Source: Stromatinia cepivora
Taxonomy: Eukaryota > Ascomycota > Leotiomycetes > Helotiales > Sclerotiniaceae
Length of the DNA: 64,000 bases
Assembly: GCA_014898415.1 (NCBI GenBank)
Contig: RCTD01000015.1
Location: 1,364,001 to 1,428,000 of the forward strand
Direction of reading: 5' to 3'
Shown here: positions 12,618 through 23,708 of the stretch, one piece after another
How the letters are laid out: each line of letters starts with the position of its first letter
How positions within the stretch are numbered: position 1 is the first letter of the stretch
Program-made: the position numbers and the translations under genes
The notes under the pieces: generated by a model
What the model saw: the letters and a program-made list of their open reading frames with translations, nothing else
Told to the model about the DNA's origin: nothing
Databases searched by the model: none

Positions 12618-12870
12618 AGGACGTAGTGCCATTTATATTTTGGGCTAAAGCGAGGACTAGAGATATGGGAGTGGGATTCTCGCTATTAGGATTTCTTCGT
12701 GGTATGATAGATATATGCCAGAACATTGTATCACGTTTCCACATCAATTTATGGTTTAAGTACCACGAATGAAATTTGCGCAGGAGGCATGAGTTCACAA
12801 AAGATTTTCCATGTCATATGACGATTGTAACGTCCCTAGCTTTATGCTCATTATAATGCCAAATATCCCA

Positions 12871-14647
12871 CTACAATTCATCTCTCTTCCTCAAACCCGT
12901 CTCCACAGGCCTCATTCTAAACATCTTCACCCCATGCGCCTCCACATCCGCCACCACCGTTCCACTCGGCTGAACCGTCCCCGTTAAATTTCCCAACAAC
13001 TCACTTCTTCCTGCCGCCAAACCATCTTTATAACTCATTTCCGTAGCATTATACCTTCCACTTCCCACGGTGGTAGCATTATACCCCGTCGTCGCATTTC
13101 CCGTCGCGGTACTCGCGTTAATGATCGCCCGCGCCGTTGCGTTATCCATACGATTTGCCCAGAGATCGCGTAATTCCCATTCCATGGAGACTTGTTTTGC
13201 TGTGCCTGCAGTGCCGTAATCGATAAAGATGTCGGCTAATGTGGCGTTCATGGTGAGGGGTTTGTCACCGCCATTTATGAGGAGGAGAACAAAGTCATCG
13301 GTGGTGCTGTTGGTGGTGGATTGGAGTGAACCGGACCACATTTGGATTGTAGCGACGCCGTTTTCGTCAGTAGCGTCGGTGGAGTACATCCAACGACGGG
13401 CAGCACTGCTGCCTTGGGGATCTTGATTGACAGCTATAACAGCTGGGTTGGAGATGATTGCTAGATCGGCTGGTTGAATTTTACGGAGGTCGTTACCGAG
13501 GATGAGCGGACTTTTTACAATTGCCCCTATTGATCATTAGAATTTGATGCTTTTGTACCTCCTAGATGGGAAATAGAGACTAGAAACTTACACATGCTGA
13601 AGTGAGCTACGTATTCTGCATCGGTCATTCCACCATTGCCAACCTCTAACATATCAAGATCGTTCCATGCACCAGGCTGAGCTTTTGACACAATGAAAGA
13701 AGCTTTGTTCATGATATTGATAATTGAGCACTGCAGGTTTCGATGATTAGTTGTTTGAATTTTTCGGCTGGGACGATAGCTTACATGGAAACCGGGTAGT
13801 ACGCAGTTAAATGCATCAGGGCCATCACTAGAGGTTGTTAGATATATCGTCAAAATTCTGGATTGCTCTTCCTCACCAGGGACATCTTGGATCAGCCCTA
13901 TCCCACGAATCGTACACATCGCCAGATATTCTCCAACTGTTAGCTGTAGTTGAACCCCAGTTCCATGGGGAGTCTTCTCCCCAATTGCAGAGGGAGTAAA
14001 GGATAGGTCGCCCAGTAGCATTGAGCGCTTTCGCCATCACTTGGTATCTGGAAGGCATAATTAGCTCGACTTCAACAGAAACAATTAGAGTGCCGAAACT
14101 CTAGAATATTGATGTTTCGCTCTCTAGTCTTTGATGTGCCTTACCTTTGCGAACTTAAGTATTGAGTTCCGGCTTGTCCCGTGTTGTAACAATTATCATA
14201 TTTCAAATAATCAACTCCTACCGAAGCAAAATAGTTCGCGTCGACAGTTTCATATCCTAAACTTCCCGCATATCCGCCGCAGGTGTATTCGCCAGCATCT
14301 GAGTACATTCCAAACCCCAAACCAAGGTCATGAATTGCATCTGCTACAGCCTTCATCCCGTTTGGAAATTTTTCCGCGTTGGCGACAAGAGTGTTATTGT
14401 CACTAGCATTCCGGCCATTACTCCAACAGTCATCGAGAATAACGTAGTGATATCCCAAATCTTTGAGGCCATAATCGACAATTAGATCGGCTGTTTGAAG
14501 AAGTAGTTCCTCAGACACGTCACAGCCTAGAGCATTCCAATTATCCCATCCCATTTGAGGGGTCCTTGCTAGGCCATTATTGACAGCATCTGCTCCAAAA
14601 GCTAATAAGGCAGTGGTGAAGGCACCGAAGATACTTCTTTTCGACAT
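12871..14647 (-). CDS. Secreted GH27 alpha-galactosidase with C-terminal RDEL
   Basis: Retaining alpha-galactosidase removing terminal alpha-1,6-galactose from galacto-oligosaccharides or galactomannan. Exons 14647..14145, 14047..13877, 13827..13785, 13730..13592 and 13526..12871 give 503 aa. The start at 14647 is the first true ATG. The N-terminus ([18 protein letters not shown]) is a signal peptide, followed by the mature [14 protein letters not shown] of clan D. The nucleophile Asp is in KYDNC (about D151) and the acid/base Asp in RISGD (about D211); both are intact. Many N-x-S/T sites suit a secreted glycoprotein. The last residues are RKRDEL, which resembles an ER-retrieval tetrapeptide and is unusual for a secreted hydrolase. 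The gene is convergent with PGS1 across about 250 bp. Confidence 0.95.
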
Positions 14648-17011
14648 CTTCAATTGCAGGAAAGTAAGAAGAAGTGTTTGAAGAAATTTCTCTCGGGGCG
14701 CCAGTTTTTATAGCCCAGAAATCCCCTAGCCGGACATTTTTTACTCATTGCATCTAGATACAATTCACCTTTTTAACAATGACTTCACAGGCTGGCTAAA
14801 AGCAAAATTTTCGGCATCGGACATGCAACTTTGTGAAGAAAGTACCAGTACATCTCAAAGACGATATTCCTAGTTCAGAACGATAACTCCATTTAATAAG
14901 GTTTGTGGTGTACTTTAGATAGTTCCAAAGATCCTTCAAGGACAACTCAGCAGACGCTGCACAAAGATCCGGCAGTCGGGATCTTCCTTGCTTTTGGAAA
15001 AGGATAAACAAATACTGTACCCAGTTATGCACTGGACTTAGAGTTGGCTCGAATCATCATTTTTGACCCCGCATTCCCACTAAATCCCGCGCGCACTTGT
15101 TAAAATGCTCGGTGTACAAGCTAGATGTAGAATCTTGCATGACAGGAGACAAGGAACGGTAAGACAGGGACAAACACAACAGCTCCAGTGATTTTAGATC
15201 TAACTGATGTTAGGCGGTGTAGGCCAGAACCAAGTCACACGTACTCTCCCGGTCAATCCACGGTACGGAATAAACGTATTGCGTATTAGCACCGCCAGAT
15301 GTTCATACCATGGGGCAAGCAGTTTCCAATGCCGACGCCGGGAAGGCTCAATCCGCACCAACCTCATTATGGGAAGCACACCCCTAGACCTAGATCTACT
15401 CACTAGATGACTGCAGACTCGTCATACCAAGTCGCTTTAATGGTGGTAAGATTTTCATACGCCATACTGACTGAATAAATGGTAGCATTACATGGTATTC
15501 ATAGCCGGCGCCTAAATTTGTAAAGTCTCTGTTGGTCACTCAATCGCGAACCCTGAGACATACGAGAAAAAAAAAGAAGAGACATTGAAACAATTGATTG
15601 TCCATACCCAGTCTATAGTAAGAGTATAAACGAGGCGTGGATATAGTTCTATTTTAGATTGACCTTAGTAAGCGAAAGCGGCCTCTTCAAGCGCCGCCAT
15701 GTCGTCCAAACTTCTCTTGCAATTGTCTTAAGAAACTTCAACAATGATATCCAGTAATTTGTTCTTGCAGCGAATTCTTTTTTGGGACTCAATGACCATC
15801 CACATGAGTTTAACATGCTTTGAAAGTATTCTTGCACCCCCAAAAATGTCTCAAGAGCTATCTTTCTACCCTTGTGCAAACGGCAGGCCAGCCCAGCCAA
15901 GGATCCCTCACAATCTTACAGTCCTGTCGTTGGAAGCAAGTTGTTGAGAAACTCTTACGCAAACATATCCAATATCATAAAACACGAACTTGCAGAAGCT
16001 GAGATCGGCAGTAAGATATAGCCCCATTCCTACCTTTCCGCGCGCAAGCAGGTCGAGGGTCTTAGGACATTTTGGTCTGCACGATGGTGAGGTTTTCATG
16101 ATTCAAACCAATATGCCGGAAATACTCCAACACGAATGCGCTTGTCGAGCTTCATATTAGTGTTCTTTGTGTCATTTTTTGATCCTGGTAGTGCTGGGAA
16201 TACTGTCACTTTTTGATTTGAATACAAAATCCCAGAGTTAGATGTTGGAGGCAGTGCAAAGTCGTCAATCGAGGCACAAGGTGCCTTCGCACACATGACA
16301 AATCCGTGATATATATAGAGATTATGCATAAATACTATCTTAAGAGTTCTAATGTGTGAACATTGGCTGTTTCTCAAGCACTGCCGCTGTTTAGCGCCTC
16401 AGTTCGTACTTGTACTGTTATTTTCGCTCGTCATCTTCTTACCCCCCTCTGAAAGTTTCCAGATCCAGGTTTGCATTGTAGTGTGGCGCTGGGCATAGAC
16501 GAGTGGATGATGGGGCTCGACCCGAAGCATATCTCGTGAGATCTCTAGCATAAATAGCCTTAAGCGTCGGGTTTAGGAATTGAATCCTAGGGATACTACC
16601 CAAATCCGATCGATCGGGAAGGTGAAGTCCAGCACCAAAAGATTTGGGCACGAGATTTTGTAAAGATAATGTACTTTCTAAATGAGTAGCCTGAAAACAA
16701 GTGGCGGGTATTCATTGGCTATGAAACATAAACAAGACTTATGATTGGGAGATTGTATCATTTTCCTTTATTATTGGATAATTGTACGATGCAAGAATTA
16801 CTCGCGCGACCGCAGCCCTCAACGCAGAGGCGACCAGGGGACCTACAATGACTATGAACTGAAAATGCGCGTTCGATGGCCATGGTCTCTCAGCACACTT
16901 GTTGGAGATATTCTGGATGTGAAGATGGATTTCTCTATATATGTAGCAGCTGTTCGAAGTACATTTTTCCATTATCAATCGAATCATTACCACCGAGTCA
17001 ACTGCCTCTCC
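14648..17011. other. Gene-poor intergenic region with weak ORF remnants
   Basis: About 2.4 kb with no gene I can support. On the minus strand, open stretches around 15649..15900 (basic, Trp-rich, LACRLHKGRKIALETF) and 16096..16377 could be pieces of a decayed or unrecognised gene, but I could not join them into a frame. Overlapping ORFs on both strands at 15200-15410 mirror each other and are not informative. The first ~100 bp form the alpha-galactosidase promoter. Confidence 0.4.
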
Positions 17012-17998
17012 ATGTCTAGGCCTACGTTCGTCTGTGTCCCAGGCTTTTGCCACACTTCAGCCATATTTGATCCTCTCAGAACTCTTCTCGGCCACTACGG
17101 ATATCCTGTCCTTCCCGTTCAGCTTCCATCAGTACTTGTGAATGGAAGTCATGCGTCAAATGATCCTGCTCAGGATACCAGAGCAATCCGAAGTTCAGTT
17201 TCACGTCTTGTAGAAGCAGGTCACGATGTCATTGTAATCCTGCATTCTTATGCCGGTGTTCCGGGTGGCGATGCCTTGCAAGGCCTGGGCAAAGCCGAGA
17301 GGGCACAAAGTGGCTTTACGGGTGGAGTTCTACGAATCGTATTTGTCATGGCGTGGATCGTCCAAGAGGGTTTTAAACTATGCGAGGAAGGAGATTACAG
17401 TTCTTTTCCGCCATATATGCATTGCAATACAACTTCACGTGTAAGTCCTTCATTCCAAATCTCTCCTTTCAGCCAAAAACTTTTGATAAGACCCGGAAAT
17501 CACAATCTCGCCAAGGTGTTTTTATACCACACTCCAGCATAATACTCTTTTTTCTCTATCGGAGTCTAGCTTACGTTCGCTACATGTTAGAAAAAGGCCG
17601 GCACTGTGTCTATTCCATCTGCATCAGCAATTCAATACTTTTACAATGACTTACCGCATGATCATGCCGAATACGTGAGTTGTTTTGGCCAGAGCAAAAG
17701 TAATGCTTACTAAACCCTCTAGTATGCACACATTATGCGCCCGCAAGCTACATCAGTATTGTACCACAGAACCACAATAGCGGCATGGCGCACAATTCCC
17801 ACCACATACGTTCTATGTTCCCTCGACAACGTGCTTACTGATGCATACGCCCGACTTATGCTTACTTCAGCTCAAGAATCGGGTAGTAACATCGATACTA
17901 TAGAGGTATGCGAGGGGGCCGGAAGTTGCTGTTGGTTGGGGTCCGCAGCTGATTCGTTCGCGGGGATTTTACGACGGGCCGCAGGAGAGTTGGTATGA
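17012..17998 (+). CDS. Alpha/beta-hydrolase fold protein (AB-hydrolase/methylesterase-like), catalytic His apparently lost
   Basis: Small alpha/beta hydrolase of a family common in fungi. Exons 17012..17440, 17591..17674 and 17723..17998 give 262 aa. The fold's opening strand and oxyanion region are present (TFVCVPGFCHTSAIFDPL). The nucleophile elbow LHSYAGVPGG has its Ser in the usual HSYAG context. Near the C-terminus, family members normally have an Ala-Gly-His-Ser-Pro type motif supplying the catalytic His. Here the aligned stretch reads EGAGSCCWLG, with no His. The protein may therefore be inactive, or the first intron or the 3' end may be mis-modelled. An in-frame upstream extension exists, but the ATG at 17012 directly precedes the conserved core. 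No neighbouring pathway genes. Confidence 0.7.
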
Positions 17999-18965
17999 GT
18001 GCAAGGAGCATAGAGCAGGGATCGGCACTTCACAATGCATGTAATATTGGAAGTTGAATCGGGTTTAAGGTGAACGAAGATTTGGAATTTGGAATGGTGG
18101 GATAAACTTGGTGTGGAGGCGGAAATTTTCTCGGGGTCGGAGTTTCCGTTTACGAGACGGGCGTTATTATTGGGTAATTAGCATTCTATGCGGAGTTTGT
18201 GTGAGAAGGTTCACGGTCATGACCGTCAACATTTTCGCACCTGTTGCGATATCTCTCATCAAACCGGGCCCAATACTACTACGTTATAAAAATACCTGCG
18301 GTCACTTGACCAGGGGCCCGAATATTTCAATTCGTCTCTGTTTATCCCCGTCCCCCTCCCAGTCTCGATCATCGTTTTCATCTTCTCAAAGTAAAGTCCC
18401 TGCCTAATATTATTTTCCTTAGCACTCCTTATCTCTCTTGTATGGCTATGATCTTGTATCCACCTAGGAATTATCCTAGATTTTCCGCTCGTCGCCAACA
18501 AGTGAACAAACAAGACTTTTTACATGCGCATTATCCACGAATTTTAAAAATGAAAATCTTGTAATTCTTATGTGCGCACACTATGACGATATACCGCGCA
18601 AAATTAGCAGGTTAAACATCAACCGTGACGTGCGTGCTCAATACCTTGATTCATCGTTCACTTCGGTGTTGTGAAGTCGATTCCTATACGATCCTTTCAG
18701 AAGATTCACAGATTCTTACCTTTCAATGGTAATCACATGCTGAACATTCGTCAGGTAGTATTCGTCAGGGAATAGAAACCACAAACCTAAGGTTTCAAAT
18801 CAATGCTTTAGAATGAGCGAAACTAACAATGGCCAAGTCTTATCACTTCCTTCCTCTTAACATTCTCACTTCACATTTTACCCAGGAATAAAAAATACCA
18901 TGAACTACCACTACCATATCGAGCCTCTCCCTCACATACATCAGAAGAACCTAACTTTGAACATC

Positions 18966-18990
18966 AACCCCAACCCCAACCCCAACCTCC
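18966..18990 (+). repeat. Short CCCCAA tandem repeat
   Basis: Roughly four CCCCAA/CCCAA units within a longer C/A-rich, G-poor stretch. Too short and too internal to be called a telomere remnant. Confidence 0.6.
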
Positions 18991-19145
18991 AAAAACCCTT
19001 CAACCTCAACCCATCTCCAAGCCCACCCCAACAAAACCACATCCCAAAACCCACACACAAAATCTTTACACATAACGCACCCTACCAAAACTCTCCTATA
19101 TAAACCATCCTAAGAACCATCTCCCCATCCGAACCGCAAAGGCAG

Positions 19146-19164
19146 CAAACAGGCTTGTTTGTGC
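19146..19164. other. Small hairpin at composition switch
   Basis: CAAACA and TGTTTG arms separated by GGCT form a potential stem-loop. It sits where the plus strand changes from C/A-rich to G/T-rich. Function unknown. Confidence 0.35.
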
Positions 19165-19659
19165 AGGTCAAATGCGGTTTGGCGGAGGAGTTAGCACGCC
19201 TGGCCCGAACCCGAATACGATTGAGAAAAAAACCCGTCTGGGGGTTTCTCCTGCCGCCTTCGAGGGCGGTAAGGTTTTGCTGTTTTTGTGCTTGGCTTTG
19301 CTTGGAGGATTTTTTTTGGTGAGTTTAGAATGGGTTTGAGGGGAGTTGTTGGATTTTTTTGGAGGAAGGTTAATGTCGACGTGAATGGTTGGGGCGAAAG
19401 TGAAGTTTTGAGGGAGGTTTGCAATTGATGGGATGAGAGGGATGGATGGTAGTAAGCGAGGTGTTTTGGGAGTTTGAATGGGAGACCTGACATGATTGAT
19501 GTTCATTGATCTAGATGAGATATAAATGTAGCTGGGAGACTTGTAGTAATTATCTACTGGTGATTGGATGCAGTTTAGATTTGGATTGAGGGTGAAGAAA
19601 GGGTTGTCTTGTGTAGGAACTACTCAAGGAATGTTCCCTCCCGCTACTCCAGATTCTAA

Positions 19660-19740
19660 GAGCAACTGTTTGTTGCGATCATGATCTTGATACTATAGAT
19701 CAAGTGTGTGTACTCTACCAACTGACTAACTAGACTCATG
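19660..19740 (-). other. tRNA-like sequence, probably degenerate
   Basis: On the minus strand, GTCAGTTGGTAGAG resembles a tRNA D-arm/A box. It is followed by a possible anticodon arm with paired CTTGAT/ATCAAG around a 7-nt loop, and by a GCAAC/GTTGC stem. One D-stem base seems missing and no proper T-loop (TTCGA) is present, so I do not call a functional tRNA. Confidence 0.25.
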
Positions 19741-20179
19741 GTACCCTCATCCTAGATCAGAATACACTATCAATGTGATGTCAGTGGTATGGCATCTTTC
19801 ATTACTTTCTAGCTCATCCACTAAATTAGGAAGGAGGGTTGCATTAAGCAGCTAAGAGCAAGAAGGAAGAGCAATTGGCTTCAGTATTCTAAAGCAGGAA
19901 GGAGCGGTAAGGCATAGGACGGAAAACAAATTGCGCGAAAGTTGAGAGCAGTGTACTTTATCAACACTCTTGAGATATTCCAATCAACATCTATATACGC
20001 ATCATTAAGCTCATAGCAGAAGTCACAAACATTCATGTAAGAAAGACCTCAGCAAGTCTTCCTTCACATTCCCCCAAATAACAAAACACAGAACTCAGGC
20101 AGATTTTAACATACGGGGACTTTTAGCATACATTGCCTTATCAGTACCCCGCATACCAATTCAGTTTCCGATAACAAAA

Positions 20180-21129
20180 ATGTGTAAACGACAATGGGCT
20201 TCGTTCACTCATTGCAGTGATGTACGTACTTCTGAGCACCGCTGCAGGCAAAATCCAATCGATCAACCATTCGAGAGCTGTAAGACTCGCATTGTCGAAC
20301 ACCCACCATGTAAGTACCACGCAGCATGTAAATACCACGCAGCATGTCATGCTAGACATCCCGATCCAGAGATGATGCTCTTTCAAGGCAGATGTGTCGA
20401 CTGGGGAGCACAAGTTAACAAGGACGCGTATACGGAGTTTCTGAAGGAGAGCGGTGGTAATGTTTTTTTAATAAATAAGCCTACCTGGATTACGTGCAGT
20501 AACGATTGGAAGGATGCCATACATAACACTCGTGGATATGAACCGGTTGCCGGACTTGGTCTCAATGATCATATAGGAAACTCGAGATACATTAGTGAAA
20601 GCGACATTAAAAGAGCTGTCCTTGAGGAGTTAATGCGCTCTGTTTGGAGTGCCGCCGAATCCTCAAAAGCGGCATTAGCTAAAGACAAACCGGTAAACTA
20701 TTTCCTTCGGAGTTTAGAAGATAGCTAACGTTTGACAAGGAGAAAATAGCTCCAAAAGTAAGACATATAGGATCTATTGAGAAGAAAGTAGTTGCTGCAG
20801 GACTGCCGATGTTACCTGGCAAAACTGTACATACCCTTTGCACGATGATTCGAAATCACCCAGATTTTCCACAAGAACTAGTGAGTAATTCGTCATACTC
20901 TTGAATTTTTTCATCAACCACCTTATTTTTTTCTCAGATCCAGGAAAACGGTGCCTTTAAGGCGGAGCTTGATTCGCTCCCACCGGACATTCTCTCAAAA
21001 ATGTACGAAGCCGTCTGTACACAGTTGCCAACTATTGCGGATACTGTTAAAGAGGCTCATCAAGGAGGGGTTCATAAACGAATGAATGATGGTTACAGCG
21101 TTGGTTCGTCTCAGATTCCGAAGCTATGA
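20180..21129 (+). CDS. Unrecognised Cys-rich protein gene, model uncertain
   Basis: An ATG ORF runs 20180..20728 (182 aa). Its first ~60 residues are rich in Cys and His (MCKRQWASFTHCSD, then CRQNPI, CKTR). This is a style I associate with fungal lineage-specific proteins that start MC and have spaced Cys; it may bind metal. An 18-bp tandem duplication (20311-20346) repeats CKYHAA. After the stop, another frame stays open over 20731..20880, then a good intron (20881..20938, GTGAGT...CTCAG) leads into a coding-like segment ending at 21129. Joining the halves needs either a very short 32-nt intron (20692..20723) or a frameshift, so this could be a pseudogene or two genes. No function can be given. 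Confidence 0.4.
20311..20346 (+). repeat. 18-bp tandem duplication
   Basis: Two adjacent copies of GTAA(G/A)TACCACGCAGCAT differing at one base, in frame inside the Cys-rich ORF. They duplicate six codons. Confidence 0.8.
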
Positions 21130-22223
21130 GCGACACCGCAAGTATTATTGCTAACCTCAGCATCGATTCATACATAGACGATGAACTCCTCTTCAAAAAT
21201 GGTCGAAAGTTAAATTCAGGCATCCCTCTGATAACCCTTGCACAAACAAACGCCGCAAGGTAGGAAGTTTTGATCCAGTCATCGAAAGTTCAGGTGGTGG
21301 AGGTAAGGAAGATCCCATGGAAATTAGCGATTAAATAGTTAGTACTATCTTTTCGTTCAGGGTCGCCGGTCTTCCGAGGGGATAAATAGGCTAAACCCTA
21401 TGATCCAGTTAGAGATCTTCAGCATTTTAGATGAGCGGGCGCTGCTATAGCTGACATGGTAGTGAGCAAGATACAACTTTGCACGGTCGAGTTGGACTGA
21501 AATGCTTTGGACTTTGGACCTTGGACCTTGGACCTTGGACCTTCTCTGACTATTATATCTCTGGCGGTGTTGAATATGGGAAGAGACTTCGTCTCCGTAT
21601 ATAACTGTTGTTTAAAGTATCTTGTGGTTATATCCACAGATTAGCGTGTTATTGGGAGTACTGGGACGGAAAAAGCCTGTATTGATGATGCTCTCATAGA
21701 TATTTGAGATAGCGAAATAAACACAAAAATCTGCAATGCTTGCTCGGGAGAAAACCGGCCTCTATCTCTTAGTTTGACAAAGGTTGCAACGTAGAGTATA
21801 TCTTCGCAACGCCAAGATATTGAATTGATAGATCACAATCGACAGATTCAAATAATTTGGATTCTTTACCCCTCTAGTTTCTTTGTCATCTTGTTTCCCT
21901 CAATCGTCATTTAGTGTTGTGTCGATGATTTCCTCACATGCATATATCGGATGATACCGTGGTAGAAGCCATGAAACCCCTCAAGGTATTGATATTGGGC
22001 AGAGAAATAACATATTTATTCGGAGGAAGTTCTTCTACATCAGAGCATTCATTGTAAAGATGCGAATAAACACCAAAATTGTGGATTCTGCCTGGAATAC
22101 AAACTCAAAATTCATTTCGAGCACTCGCTCAGAGATCAATCTTTTCGGGAGGTTTAAGACACCAAACGCATAGATATATTCTCTCAGGCGCACACTGACG
22201 CTACACAAAACACACCATCCCAC
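21130..22223. other. Intergenic region
   Basis: About 1.1 kb with no supportable gene. A short open frame after the preceding stop (21127-21260) begins MSDTASIIANL and may be a frameshifted tail of the Cys-rich gene. A TTGGACC repeat lies at 21506-21542. Confidence 0.4.
21506..21542 (+). repeat. TTGGACC heptanucleotide tandem repeat
   Basis: About five near-perfect copies of a 7-bp unit (TTGGACC/TTGGACT). Confidence 0.8.
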
Positions 22224-22655
22224 ATGTGCGGCCACAAGTTGTGGGTACAGTACGAGTGCGGTGATGTCGACCAGCAAACGCTAAGATGTTCTCTCAATCC
22301 TGAAGGACTATTGGAGACTTGCAGGAACTGGCAAAAGGACCCGAAGCTCTCGATCACGAATAAGACGGGAAAGTGCCCGGCATGCACTCAAGGAGATGAA
22401 TGGGTAGGAGGATCGAGTATGAGATTGTCGGTAAATGCTCCACGTGGCAATGGGGTGGCGGAGATAATGATTCGTCATAGACTTAATTGCACTCATTTAT
22501 TCGATCATGAATTTCGAGATATCAAGGTACATGCTGGGTGGGGTTGGACGACTGCTAGGAGCTTTTTTGTGGTAATGAGGTTGAAAAAGCTTATGTATTT
22601 CCTTCGAATGGTGGGATTTGGATGGTGGGATTTGGATGGTGGGATTCGATGTTAA
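22224..22655 (+). CDS. Small Cys-rich protein, unrecognised
   Basis: A 143-aa ORF with a real ATG, starting MCGHKLWVQYECGD and containing at least seven Cys, including a CPAC pair. It resembles the Cys-rich ORF 2 kb upstream in its MC start and spaced Cys, so the two may be members of one fungal family; this is only an impression. No signal peptide is evident, so a secreted effector role is not supported. The 3' end of the ORF runs into a 14-bp tandem repeat (22607-22647) and becomes Trp/Gly-rich, so the true stop or an intron may lie before it (a GGTACATG donor-like site is at about 22526). Confidence 0.4.
   Translation: MCGHKLWVQYECGDVDQQTLRCSLNPEGLLETCRNWQKDPKLSITNKTGKCPACTQGDEWVGGSSMRLSVNAPRGNGVAEIMIRHRLNCTHLFDHEFRDIKVHAGWGWTTARSFFVVMRLKKLMYFLRMVGFGWWDLDGGIRC
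22607..22647 (+). repeat. 14-bp tandem repeat (GATGGTGGGATTTG)
   Basis: Three copies, the last diverging at the end. It overlaps the 3' part of the small Cys-rich ORF. Confidence 0.8.
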
Positions 22656-23708
22656 AACTCTTTTTGTATGCCACTTGGCACTTGGCACTTGAACACAATA
22701 AAAGCTGTCAGGAAAACATTTCTTTTGCGGGAAAGTGGTTCATCTGAGATTATTGATATTTTTTCGCTGGCAAAAACTAACTGCTCGAGCTCCCTTTTCC
22801 CCTCTGACCTGGAACATGTTCGATTCAAATGACTCCATAATATAATCAGATCATTCGGATGATTTGTTCAACCGGTAGACTCGGGGCTTCCCATATTCAG
22901 TATTCAGGAGCTGGAGCTGGAGCTGGAGCTGGAGCTAAAACAAAGAAACCGAGTCCAGGCACAAAAAGCTTACAATCAAGCTTTACCCTCCAAGGTCATT
23001 TCCCCTCCTCTGTCCTCTGTTGCTACATGTTTGTTGTTCGACTCTTGCCGAATGCTAATGATGAAATGACTAACATGAGATATGCGTCACATAGTGAAAA
23101 GATCTACATGTTCCCATGAAACCATATAGAGCTCGAATCGGGATAAAGATGACTGAACTCGGTGACTGAAGCTGTGGCCCGAAAACTCGTTGATCTCAGA
23201 AATGCGGAAACATCCTTCGAGTATGATCTTGCAGACCGAGCTAGACATTCGGCTGGTGTCTCCGATAAAGAATTTAGAGCACTTGAATGCACAGGTTTCA
23301 ATAGCCCGGCCTGGGCATGGCTGCTATTCACAATAATCGAATGTATAATGTATAAGATCTTATAAGATCAATGTAATGAATCTTAGATGCAAAGTGAATG
23401 ATTTTATCACCAGCATTACTTACTCCGTAGAATTTTCTCCACTAAAATTTTATCATCCTATATGGCAAGTGACGTTTTCTTCTTCGAAACAGTTCCCGGC
23501 CCCTCGCCTAAGCTTTACTAGCACACTAAATTTCTTCTATCCACACTCTGACCCTAAGCCCACGTCACAAATACTACAAAGACAGGACAATCTTGACAAT
23601 TGACAATTGTGAACTGCAGAGTCCAACGGATTGTGTAACCCACTTACAGGATAAATATTTTATTAAACTCGAATTGTCTAAGTGGTTTTGTCTCATTATC
23701 CCGCCAAT
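22656..23708. other. Intergenic region upstream of eRF1
   Basis: About 1 kb. It contains a GGAGCT hexanucleotide repeat (22907-22936) and the eRF1 promoter. A plus-strand frame 23162..23365 is open but without recognisable features. Nothing else supportable. Confidence 0.45.
22907..22936 (+). repeat. GGAGCT hexanucleotide microsatellite
   Basis: Five tandem GGAGCT copies. Confidence 0.9.

Larger units (their letters stand above)
17999..20179. other. Intergenic region with strong strand-composition switch
   Basis: About 2.2 kb without a supportable gene. It contains an A/C-rich stretch (18900-19120, including CCCCAA repeats), a small hairpin near 19147, a G/T-rich stretch (19190-19500) and a tRNA-like sequence on the minus strand at 19660-19740. 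Open frames here follow the skewed composition and are not convincing. Confidence 0.45.

Noticed and set aside
15200..15410. Overlapping 67-aa ORFs on both strands
   Set aside because: Same mirror effect, no recognisable protein.
18966..18990. Telomere-like CCCCAA repeats
   Set aside because: Only a few units, internal, and not the fungal TTAGGG-type telomere repeat.
19168..19506. Pro/Lys-rich minus-strand ORF
   Set aside because: It is a product of the G/T-rich skew; low complexity and no exon structure.
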